Positions 20,361 through 30,639 of a stretch of DNA of 64,000 nucleotides are shown here, in pieces; the stretch's first letter is position 1; each line of letters begins with the position of its first letter. Source of the stretch: Vandiemenella viatica (lineage: Eukaryota > Arthropoda > Insecta > Orthoptera > Morabidae); the NCBI GenBank assembly GCA_031002005.1, contig CM061914.1:14990148-15054147 (forward strand), given 5' to 3'. The notes under the pieces are model-generated. The model worked only from the letters and a program-made list of their open reading frames with translations. It did not search any database and had not been told where the DNA came from. Position numbers and translations under genes: made by a program.

Positions 20361-20819
20361 TATCATGAATTTAGTGTACCACTTACCACTTATGCTGTCC
20401 CATGAGGTAATTGTGTCTAGAACGAAGCATAATCGAAAGGCGAGGGATCTCACGAATTCGCTCCCCGATTGTACATACCTTGCTGGAGTATCCTTTATGT
20501 ATTCTACTGCTCACATGACTTGTGTCTTACCCACATATTAATATACCTCTTGGGAAGTGGCAGTGCGAAAGCAAAATGATTCGCGGAAGCACGACACCAG
20601 GCTGCAATTCAACCTATTCACAATATCTGTTGAAGTAGTTGCTCATTAATCAAAACATGTACCATTCGTCCATTAATACATACCACATACATAAACCTGT
20701 ATCTGCAATATATTTGTTTCGGCATCGCGCAGAAAATACAGATTATTAATGGGTTTTCATTTTAAAGCTAGGAGTCCAAGTTAAAAACTGATGCACATGT
20801 TGAAACATTAGGACACTTT
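20361..20819. other. No gene seen; probable Polinton end or flank
   Basis: AT-rich sequence without recognisable motifs. The right terminal inverted repeat of the Polinton should end here or slightly left, but cannot be confirmed without its partner. Confidence 0.4.
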
Positions 20820-22390
20820 TATTTTATGAATATTGTGGCATAACTTAAAAACAGATGGATTTATTTTGACGGGATCTAAAACTGTGGGTTTCTATAAAGA
20901 GCATTGGAAATTAAAAGGGGTGGGTGTAAAGGAGGAAAGGGAATGGGATTTTGTAAAGCAAATGTAGACAGTATTTTTCTTTTTGATTTTAAGTATAAGT
21001 ATGCATAGTTTCACTGATATCAAAATAATTGAAAACTGTATTAATGTCTAAAGAAAATTGGGAAAAATAAATGGGGTGTAAATGATGTGAGTGGTTTGGT
21101 TTTTGTATAACGAATGTTCTGTCCGATTTAAAGTATATCTCTACCAAGTTCCATTGATATCACATAGAAACTTTGGGCAAGTATAAATAACACTGGAAAA
21201 ATGTAGAGAGGGCGGGGTGTGTGCAAATGGAGAGAAAAGTTGGTTTTTGTAAAACTAAAGTGGGCAGTATTTAAAGTATACATGTGCAAAGTTCCATCAA
21301 AATTGGATTAAAACTATAGCTTTGTTTGAAGAACATTTGAAAAAATTAAATTGTGTAATAGGGGTGAGAGGTTGGGTTTTCCAAATGAAAGGATATCTTT
21401 TTTTTATATATAATTTAATGTATACGAGTGCAGTGGTCTATCGAAATCAGATAAAAACTTGGCTTTGTATACTTTTAAGGAGTGTTGAGGGGGAGAGGGG
21501 TTAATTTTTGAATTTTTTGGTCAGAAACATTCTCCCTGAAAAAATACATATATGAGCCAACCTTCATTGTGATCAATTAAACGGTGTCAACTGTAACTTT
21601 GTGTAAAAGACATTGACAAAAATTAAGGGTTGGAAAGGGAGAGATGAGTTGAGAATTTACAAACCAAATGTTACAGATTTTTGTCTTTGTTTTAAAGTAT
21701 ACACGTTTAAAGTTCCACCGAAATCTAATAAAAACTGTGGGTTTGTGTAAAAATTAAGGGTTCGTGCTGGTGATTTTGGCATTTTGTTTTTGGTCAGAAA
21801 CCTTCACCATTAAAAAAAACATCTATGTGTCAGAATTCATCGTGATCTGTCAAACGGTGTCGACTGTAGCTTTATATAAAGAATCTCCATAAAAATTAAG
21901 GGGGTGGAAAGGGGTGAGGAGTTTGGTTTTGCAAAAGATATATTGACAATATTTTTCTTTTTGTTTTAAGTATATGTGTTCAAAGTATATAAAAACTGTG
22001 GGTTTAGACGGGGTATCGAGGGGTCGAGCTGATGCTTTTTGGGTTTCTTTTTTTGTCACGAACCTTCTGCATAAAAAGATACATCTATGTCTATACTTTA
22101 ATGGTTATCAATCAACTCGGTTGACTGTACTTTGTATAAATAACATAGATAAAAATTAAGGGCAGAGAAAGGGGGAGAGGGGTTGGGTTTTTGCAAACCA
22201 AATGTTAACATTATTTTCTATTTATTTTAAAGTATACGCGTGCAAAGTTTCGTCAAAATCGGATAAAGGAGGAGAGAGAGTGGATTTTGAAATTTTTTTT
22301 GGTACAGAAGCTTTCTCCATTAAAAAAGAGAAACACATACACATGCCAACTTTCCTGGTGATAGGTCAAACGGTGTCAACATCTATTAAT
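20820..22390. repeat. Degenerate tandem array, about 135/270-bp period
   Basis: The word AAGTATACxxGTGCAAAGTTCCAxxxAAATC recurs in diverged form near 20,997, 21,130, 21,270, 21,417, 21,697, 21,967 and 22,231. A second word, GATCxxTxAAACGGTGTCAACTGTA, recurs near 21,570, 21,845, 22,107 and 22,361. Early spacings are 133-147 bp and later ones 264-280 bp, suggesting a dimeric higher-order unit on the right. No coding capacity. It lies between the Polinton and the inverted LINE, in the intron or downstream flank of the PLA2 gene. Confidence 0.65.
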
Positions 22391-22396
22391 ATTGGT

Positions 22397-22405
<9 letters not shown>

Positions 22406-22442
<37 letters not shown>
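22406..22442. repeat. (TA)n microsatellite
   Basis: An uninterrupted TA run of 18 units ends the degenerate tandem array. Confidence 0.95.
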
Positions 22443-22445
<3 letters not shown>

Positions 22446-23175
22446 CAACATAAATTTTTATATCTAAGATCAGGAGTACATAAAGGTCGATTTTTTAAAA
22501 TACATGAACGGATACAGATTTTACATTTGCTTTGTGTGCATCAAGTATGTCTTTATTCTGAAAAATTTCATATTTTAAGTATGGAATTTTGACAGCTTTG
22601 AAAGCTTTACTAATAGTTACTCTTACGCGTGGGGGACTCTGTACATTTACTATTTACTAGACAGAATTTAGTAGAAAAAATTATCTGCTGAAGAATTAAA
22701 TTGGTTAAATTTAATTTTTTTCGAAAACTATTAGCTCCAAAAAAATCATAACTGGTTTCTATAAAAGGAAGAATGCTACACATCACTGTAAATTTTAAAA
22801 TAAATAGTTTCTGGAATAAACGGAAAATTAAATTTTTTCTCCAAAGGCTTCAATAAATCATGGAATTAAAAGAAAAATCAATCTTTGGGAAAAGATGGGT
22901 CTTTCATTTGATACGCAAGAAAATCATCCAATCCTCCACAAATAACCCATAAATTTCATCGTCACAATTTACATCACATTCCTTTAAAGTTTGTAAGATC
23001 TACGAGAGTACAACCCAACACATTTTTTAATTAAAGATTTCGAAGGTTATTAATTTATGACGGATAGTCAGGGAGACAGACAAACTGAAAAATGATTATC
23101 TGATTACAGCAGGGTTTGTCTTACAATCAGAATGTAAGGAACATTATTAATACCAAGTAGTGAAGAACAATAGAA
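22443..23175. other. No gene recognised
   Basis: AT-rich sequence with scattered short inverted and direct words but no coding signal. I looked for the expected next PLA2 exon (a CDC motif) on minus and did not find it. Confidence 0.4.
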
Positions 23176-25503
23176 ACTAGCCAGTTATAATGCGCACTGT
23201 ATGGCGAAGCTGGACGTCCACCAACTGGGTGTGAGAGCTATTAAGCCATATGCTGGACCAGTATTCAGCTGTGGAGTAAACCAAGGCTAGGGCTGTTGTT
23301 CTTAATGTATTTGCATCAGCTCCCCGTGAAGTGAGTGCCAGTCAGCCGTTGAAGTAAGTGGTTCCGACTTTTAAGCTTGTCGGCTGTATTCTGAAGGTGC
23401 CTTTTGTAGGTTAGGGACCTGTCTAATGTCACATCCAGGTATTTTGGGGTACTGTTATACTTCAGCATCTGGTCTCTGAACAATATATTTGGGTGGTAGT
23501 TCATTTGTTTTTTGCTAAGATTGAATGTAGCCATTTCTGTTTTCTGTGGATTGGGTTGAAGGCGCCATCTTCGAAAGTTGGCATCCAGTTACTGAAGGTC
23601 ATGTATCAGGATCTCTTCAGCCTCCACGAAGTTAGTTCTTTGCACTGTAGGATTGATGTCATCAGCATATACCAATTTGTGAGAGACTGTGTCTGGCAGG
23701 TCATGAGTATATAAATTGAAAAGTATAGCGGAGAGAACTGAGCCTTGTGGTAGACCATTATTTAGCTTGTAAAATCTGCTCCTGCTGAGCTCAGTATGCA
23801 CCTGGAACAGGCGATTACATAACATGTTTTCCAGTATAGAAATTATCTTTATACAAGGAACTGCTATGATCAGTTTCAGAAGGAGACCCTCTCTCAATAC
23901 GGTATCATATGCTGCCGAAAGGTCTAGGAATACAGATACATTCTTCATTTTCTTCTGATAACCTACTTCCAAGTAGTTGGTAAGAGACAGTCCCGACTGA
24001 GACGGAACGCAGCTTGTTCAACAGGGATCAGAGCTTTGTATTCTGTTCAATGTAAGCCTTTCCAGTAATTTGTAAGTGACACTGGGTAAGGATATCGGAC
24101 GGTAACTTTATGGGAAAGTTGGATCTTTTCCTGGTTTGAGTAAAGCAATGATTTTTGTTCACTTGAAGATCTGTGGAAGCCTTCCAGATTGTAGTATGGA
24201 ACTGAAGAATGAGGCAAGCCAACGAGATGTAGCTGATCCACAGTTTTTCAATAGTTCTGGACAAATCCCATCTTACCTTCAGATTAACCTCTTCGAAGGG
24301 TCTTTAAACCATTCTGATCCTCTTGTGATGAGAATGGATCGGAGTACATAGAGTGAGGTTGAGTTTCACGCTTTAGACGTTTAAGCTCAGATTTGACCCA
24401 TCTAGTGAACTGCTTGTCCTTTTTTGTTCTAGAAGTATATACAATGTGATTTGCTATTGATTCGACATTAATGGATGAGTGTGTAATTGAGGTTATTGAT
24501 GTAAGATCTAATTTACGAAAAAAAGACCAGGGTTTTCTATTGGAATTGGTAAAGTTCAGATTTTTAAGAGTTTCTATCCATTTATCTCTTCTAGCATGGT
24601 GAAGTGATTCCAACAGTTCTGTTGCCTTCTCGTCAGTGCTGTTTCCTCAAATTCTTCTCTAAGTTTCCTTGACTCCCCACTCCATCCTGGAATACAGTCT
24701 TTTCTGAAGCCTCGCGGGATGGCTCTGTTCGCTGCAGCTTTTATTAGTCCAGAAGCCTTGCATAATTCTCTCATAATTCTTTGGGATCCATCGAGTATAT
24801 TTCGCATAGGCTTCCCAATCTGCTATATGGAAGTTCCACCTAGATTTAGGGGCGTATCGGATAACAGGTATCTGGATTCCTATTTTATAGATTATGGATC
24901 TATGCTGACTGTAGACACCGAGTACATGTCTCCTTACGTGACAGAAAGGAGCTGTTAAACAAGAAGAGGCGAATCAGAGGTCAGGTGAGTAGTCTTGTTT
25001 CCAGCGAGCGGAATGAAATGTACCTTTGCCTTTAGGATCATGAATTAATATCAAGTTGTTGACATCAGCCCATTCTATTAATTTAATCCTGTTCTCGTCA
25101 CACTGGTTATACCCCCACAGCGTATGATGGTAGTTGAAGTCTCCAAGGATAATGCTATTCTTAGTGGGAACCAAGCCGATAGTTTCTGGCCTAGGTGCAG
25201 TGGGTGCCTTGTAGATGTTTCTAACCACAACATTGTGCACCTCTGTTGTGGAGGAAAGGTAAGTTGGATGATACTCTGCTGGAATAACCTTGTAGTGGCA
25301 TATGTCATTCTTAATGTGGGTTTCGATGCCATATTTTGCATGATGTTGTGCTGTTACCATTTTATATCCTGGTAGTTTCCCTCTAGTTAGCAGCTGCTTG
25401 TCGTTCTATGTGTGGCAGTATGACAGCATCAACTGAGTATTTCTGTAAGAGTGATGGCTCTTTGCTCTACTCATGCCTTCGATGTTAAGTCGACACATGT
25501 TTA
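23176..25503 (-). mobile_element. LINE 5' segment, inverted (endonuclease to end of RT)
   Basis: On minus the order is endonuclease start (LNMCRLNIEGMSRAKS near 25,490), KNSIILGDFNYHHTLWGYN and PGWSGESRKLREEFEE. The reverse transcriptase follows (VFLDLSAAYDTVLREGLL, NNGLPQGSVLSAILFNLYTHDLP, VYADDINP) and then the post-RT region to ALVYSTAEYWSSIWLNSSHT and VRIITG at about 23,180. Several frameshifts and stops are present. The family's remaining C-terminal part is found immediately to the right in the opposite orientation. Clade not assigned; no RNase H. Confidence 0.8.
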
Positions 25504-26050
25504 GATGGAGGCCTATAGTCCTGCCGGTGCTCAGCAACATCCCACCACCTCATAATCGAAGGCAGAAGGTTCTAATAAAACTATGGTCGAAAATTTTGAA
25601 CAATGTGTCTCTTCCGATCCATGGAGAAGTTAGGGAATACAACACACGGCTGAAGTCATGTCGTACTACCTGGGAGACTGCTGTCAGTCTAGCATCTAAC
25701 TCTTCAGCCTTATAGATAGAATGACAGCAGAATGGGCATCACCAACAACACAGGGCATAGTGCAAATTACCAATCCCTGCTCAAAGCTACCAGGATTCAA
25801 CTTACTGCGGTCAATTCATTGTAAATTAAATCGGATTAGATGTGGTACTGGAAGAACTGCTTCAACTCTCCACATCTGGGGCTGGGCAGATTCTCCGTAC
25901 TGTGACTGCGGTGAGGTTTCACATTGTGCAGGACTGTCCACTGCGTGCCTTTCCTGGTAGTCTGGAAGACCTAAATTTGCCTACGCCTGGTTGGAGCGCC
26001 TCGACGTCACGTTCCTGTCTCAGTGGCCAGCTGCCGGCATTGTCCGCTGA
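25504..26050 (+). mobile_element. LINE 3' segment, sense orientation (C-terminal domain)
   Basis: The plus strand reads IVLPVLSNIPPPHNRRQKVL, LKSCRTTWETAVSL, then LNRIRCGTGRTASTLHIWGWADSPYCDCGE and, in another frame, HIVQDCPLRAFPGSLEDL. This is the C-terminal part with the CCHC-like motif that follows the RT in such LINEs. It begins just where the inverted segment at 23,176-25,503 stops in the protein order. It ends about 25 bases from the splice donor of PLA2 exon 26,075-26,234. The element therefore inserted at the very start of the next intron. Confidence 0.75.
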
Positions 26051-26074
26051 ACTATGTGTAGCTGCGGGTCTTAC

Positions 26075-26234
26075 CTAGTGAAGGGCGAGTGGTTGCAGAG
26101 CCCCGCCCTGCACTCGCCCGGCGCCAGGGTGGCGGGGCAGTGGTCGTGCTCGCGGCAGCACTGGTCCTCGGCGGCTCGCGGCCCGAGGTCGTGGTACCCG
26201 AGGGCGGTCGTGCCAGGGCCGCACCACTTCGTGC
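26075..26234 (-). CDS. Secreted group III phospholipase A2, catalytic exon
   Basis: This 160-base GC-rich exon encodes TKWCGPGTTALGYHDLG (calcium-binding loop) and DQCCREHDHCP (catalytic His-Asp), then GLCNHSPFTR. This is the signature of bee-venom-like group III secreted PLA2, which hydrolyses the sn-2 ester of phospholipids in a calcium-dependent way outside the cell. Splice sites: acceptor TTTCCGTCGCAG and donor CTAG/GTAAGA; phase 2 in, phase 2 out. Phase and residues join exon 41,370-41,503 (FIFPG then TKWCGPG). Two extra cysteines (GECRAGLCN) are unusual. The next exon, with the CDC motif, was not found and should lie left of the window. Confidence 0.9.
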
Positions 26235-28464
26235 CTGCGACGGAAACACTGCCATTCAACCCCATGCTGTGAAACTGACTGGTGGATAATTCTAAATTCA
26301 AACTATGCTATTCCACGATAAGAGTAAATTAAAGACAGACAAACTGAAGGGTACAAAACAAAACGTTTCAAGTACAAATGTCTCTGTATTTTTGAAATTA
26401 TTAAATTTACAACATGGATTTTTATAAGTTAAACGAACAACGATGATAAAATTGATAAGTATTTGAACAAATAAAATTTTATATAGCTTACTAACTGAAA
26501 CAAAAAGAAATATAAAGGAACAAAGATACGAAATAGTACGTATTGGTATATAGAGGTTTTACAGACCGAACTCTCAAGAGTGAGAGTAGCAATTACGATT
26601 AGTAAAAATAGGTCAAAACTGGTGCTAAGCAGCATAAGCGACATAAGCCACAAAAGCGAATAAAAAAATGCATGTTCAAAATTTGTAGAGGACATCTGAT
26701 GGTTGAAAGGATACATGCTCTTGAAACAGAAAGGAAGGAAGGAACTCAACGAGCTGCAAGAAGAGGTGACTCAAATTAATTACACGTTCAGATGGTGATA
26801 CACGTGGGCCTGAATGCAAGGAACGCATTTTACTATACTAGAAATATACTGTTGATTTGGGAACCACTAATAAAGTTGAGATACTTTGCAACATCTAGTA
26901 AAGCAACGAAAATCTTTGTTAATAAGAAGAATATAAAAACACCATTTAGATTATACTAGCTGAAAGTATGTCCTTGTGGTGGCTCGCGAAGTTTTAGTAT
27001 TATACACAATTATCTAAAATAAATATAAATCATTAGAATTTTTATATTTAAACTTCACTTACTAATATCAAAAACCGCGTTTTTACTTTGTCGACAAAAA
27101 AAAAAAAAAAAAAAAAACAAAAAAAAAAAAAAAACACACGCACACATTGGGCTCATTTATAATAAAACGCAATCTTTAAATATTAAAAAGAAATTAAATT
27201 TATTCAATTTTTCTTTTAATCATATACAAAACTTATCTTTCTCGTTTCTTCCTGTTTTATACAATTTAACATACTCGAATTTTTAATATTACTAATTCTG
27301 TCAAAAGGAATTCTTTTATTTAGTGCTAGGCTTTCTAAAATTTTTACCCTCGATAAAACCAACAGAAGTTTCTTTTTCTCCAATATCTAAAACCTGGAAA
27401 TTTATGAATTGTAATTGCGAAAGATAACTATAACGGAAATTGCTTTCTTGAACAAATGATATTCCCTCTTTTATAAAATTTTGTTTTCGCTATTGAGCAA
27501 GTGAATATAAACTGATATCTCTGAATACCTTAATTGCTCCTATTAAAAGTTTGGTTTTTATTGTTCAACCATTATTTTATATTTACAGCAGTAGCGAAAT
27601 TATTATTACGTGTTTTAAACACTTTTTATCTAAAGGATCACGTAAGGTCATTACAGTAAAGAGAACGTTTACATAGAATTGAATTCTCGACTGCGTATCT
27701 AATCCTCGTTCAACGTAAGTGAAGAATCACAAAATGTGTGCAGTATGAACCACGAACAGATTAGAAAATGCACCAGATGATGGAAACGTTATCATACTAA
27801 TTCAATTACTTACAAAAATTTAACATTCATTTCTGTACAGAAAATTCCTAAAGTTTTCGCTTGCTTTCACCTGCAAACACTTGCACGCTAGGTACGGAGC
27901 TTATGACCTTATTGTAATGCATAATTACTGTGAGCTAAACAAAATTTTCTAGCAAATGATGTATACGATTTCTTGTAGAAAAAAAATAACAGATCCCATA
28001 CAGTCAGCTACACAAATTGTGGACGCGTATTATTTTTCAGTTTTCAGCAGACGAATTAAAATTTTGCTTTAACAACCGCTTAAAGCGTGGTTAGACGTTC
28101 AGTAAATATACGTCGAGTTTATGCGCCTTAGGCCTATTGCTTAAATGGTACAAATTTTGTTCATCAACTCCTCAAACAATTATGACCAGCAGTGGCAGAT
28201 AAAGATTTTAGCGGAAATTGTTGCTTGCATTACAAAAGTCGGGGGACTTGTCTGGGAGCATATAGGAGTAAAACTGTTACATAACAATTCATAACAAAAT
28301 TGTGCTACCACGGTTATGATATTACTTCCCTAATATCGATCGACCATATTCTGTTAAAACGAAGAAATATAAAAATATATCGAATAATTTTTTTAATTGT
28401 GATCAAAAGAAGCAACAAATTTTATTTACATTTACGTTAACAAATCTAAATACTGTTCAGAGTG
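26235..28464. other. Intron of PLA2 gene, no gene seen
   Basis: AT-rich intronic sequence. It contains an A-rich run at 27,096-27,134 and no coding motifs on either strand. The frame at 26,429-26,749 (minus) is low-complexity hydrophobic and not convincing. Confidence 0.5.
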
Positions 28465-28650
28465 AATTGCATCCCAATGCACCAGTAATCGGGAGGACGC
28501 GACCTCGAATGCACATCCGGACATCCGGATTTTGGTTTTCCGTGATTCCCAGAAATCACTATAGACGAATGCATGAATGATTTCATCAAAAGTCCATGGC
28601 GGAATTTTTCCCCGTTGCTTTTTTTACCGACAGAAATTAGTCGATTGTTT
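28465..28650 (+). mobile_element. tRNA-derived SINE copy 1, diverged
   Basis: The segment reads CGGGAGGACGCGACCTCGAATG, GACATCCGGATTTTGGTTTTCC, GAATGCATGAATGATTTCATCAAAAG and a CATGGCGGAATTTTTCC block. The order and spacing match the better preserved copy at 56,848-57,063. The internal promoter B-box is degenerate here (ACCTCGAATGC). Confidence 0.6.
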
Positions 28651-29737
28651 AATCAGTGACTCGCTGACCTTGGCCGCGGAACGACTATCTTTGGCGCTTT
28701 GAAATGCAGGCACTGTTGTCGAGGCGGCTATTTCTCTCTCGTTTTATCTAATATTTTGTGGTTCTTGTATTTAGCTTCATTAAACTACCAAGCTGCATTA
28801 ATTTCTGGTATTTTTCGGTTACATAGAAATATATTTCTCCCGTTATATAATTTTCAAAACCTCCATTTGGAGTGTTTTATTTTGTACACATAACTTAAAA
28901 ATTTATTAATTTTATTTGTAGTTAAGTTTGTGCCAACATTATTTTCGATTAAAATTTATTTCAAAAAAATCCACAGTTGGCGGTACTTCATGCATACGGC
29001 AGATGGCAGTACTTTACATACCATTATATACATGTGTATTACAAATAAAAATAATAAAAATTATTGCAATTTATTTATTTTTGCAAAAATAATTATTGAT
29101 GACACATCTAAATATGAATTTGAATTATGTTCAATTTCACCTTTATACGTGTAGCAGTTTTTTCAGAAAATGTTAAAATCGTCGCCTTGTGTAGTAACAA
29201 CAATCCATGATAAAATAAAGTTGAAGCTGTTGAACTTGATACAGGAAGTGGTGTCCACTCTGATCACTACCATGTCTCTGAGGAATTTTCTTTGTCAGCA
29301 GAATAAAAGAATTTTAATTGAAGGGTACTAGCACACACCAAGAAGTATTCCATTTGAAGCGTAATTAATACAACAAGAGAGCATCAGAAACCTGCAGAAC
29401 AGATTGCAAAGTAATTTAACAGATGCGCTGACTATAAATAATACTGATGAAGAATGAGAAAACTTAAAAAAAAACTTTCTAGACAAAACAGGATAAGGAA
29501 CGGAAGGGAAAGAGAAGAAAGTGAGAAAATGGTCAAGATTCTGAAATGAGTGCTTGCTAAATAATATTATAAGTAAAAGAGATTTTATGCTAATGACATC
29601 ATACTAGACGCCCGTATAGATTCGTGAAAACAAGATTTACTTGAAAGACACTGACTTACGAGTCTGGTACATATAATCCAGCCAAAAAGATAAAGTGCAA
29701 ATATTCTTAAATCAAGAATAGTGGATAAAACATTAGG
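28651..29737. other. Intronic sequence, no gene recognised
   Basis: AT-rich, with no conserved motif. Short frames at 28,699-28,893 and 28,930-29,154 lack family features. Confidence 0.45.
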
Positions 29738-29740
29738 TTA

Positions 29741-30095
29741 GTTTCACATGCAACGATTTTAAGTCAAACGCTAAAAAGTGGTGTCAAAAGTTGTCTTCGT
29801 TACAATGGGTTGCTTTTAGAAGCAAACATTTTTAAATTGTTGTGTGTGTTCTTGTTTGCGCGCAGGTTTTTACCTATTGTCGGTATCGTTCACAGTGTGT
29901 TCTGTGACAAATAAAAAAAAATTAATGCAGTATAGTAAATTGATCAACGTAGGAAAAGGAAGAAATGCAATTGCTATCTGGTTAGTCAGAGGAAAGAGGA
30001 AAATAGCACCTTTTTAGAATTATTTCGACGATCTCAGAGATGATGGAAATAATTTTTTTAATTATTTTTGAATGTCAGTTGATTCCCTTGGATAG
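29741..30095 (+). mobile_element. Harbinger/PIF transposon 5' fragment
   Basis: A terminal-repeat-like start, TAGTTTCACATGCAACGATTTT, follows a TTA trinucleotide, as expected for Harbinger target duplications. About 230 bases inside, a plus frame reads NAIAIWLVRGKRKIAPF and, after a stop, NYFDDLRDDGNNFFNYF, which matches the N-terminal part of PIF/Harbinger transposases. The body of the transposase is missing. A similar terminal repeat in opposite orientation lies at 38,797-38,826. Confidence 0.55.
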
Positions 30096-30639
30096 TTTAT
30101 TATTATTATTATTACTAGCTGGTACCCACGACTTCGTTCGTGATTGTAAAGAATTCATATTGAAAGCTATAGACATCTAACCACCATAGTGCACGATGGG
30201 AGACTCGATACTATTACCACACTCAAATATCAGTCTTCTGCGCTATGTAGTTCCGGCAGCAAAGTAAAATTTACGGATACACACAAGTCTTTGGATGAAA
30301 TACGAAAATATTCATGATCGACCAATTTCAAACACCATATCTCACACGCTCCCACAGTTACCGAATTTCGGCCAACGTTGTGATCGATGGGAGGCTCTGT
30401 GTTACTTCCACACACAAACGCCAGTGATCTGCGATTGATAGTTATCACTTAAAAGTGATACACCGTGACACATGCGTCATTGGCAGAAATATGAAATTGC
30501 CGCAGGTCGACCATTTTCATCCCCCATATCTTCCAAACCCCCATAGCTACAGACATCTAACAACCATAGTGCACGACAAAAGACACGAATCTACTACCAC
30601 ACATAAACACCAATGCTCTATGCTAAGTATCTACATCTA

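Larger units (their letters stand above)
1..20600. mobile_element. Decayed Polinton/Maverick element, left end off window
   Basis: The co-occurrence of a double-jelly-roll capsid start, penton, adenain-like protease, A32/FtsK-type packaging ATPase, retroviral-type integrase and protein-primed family B DNA polymerase identifies a Polinton/Maverick. These elements are 15-20 kb, virus-related, and integrate through terminal inverted repeats. Structural genes lie on the minus strand at the left. ATPase, fibre-like protein and integrase lie on the plus strand, and the polymerase on minus. Without the two inserted LINEs about 10.4 kb of Polinton sequence is visible. Most genes carry frameshifts or stops, so the copy is dead. 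The right boundary is set only approximately by the last polymerase-side promoter repeats near 20,360-20,600. The terminal repeats could not be compared because the left one is outside the window. Confidence 0.87.

Noticed and set aside
26054..26289. Long plus-strand frames over the PLA2 exon
   Set aside because: They are GC-rich shadows of the minus-strand PLA2 exon, which has correct splice sites and catalytic motifs.
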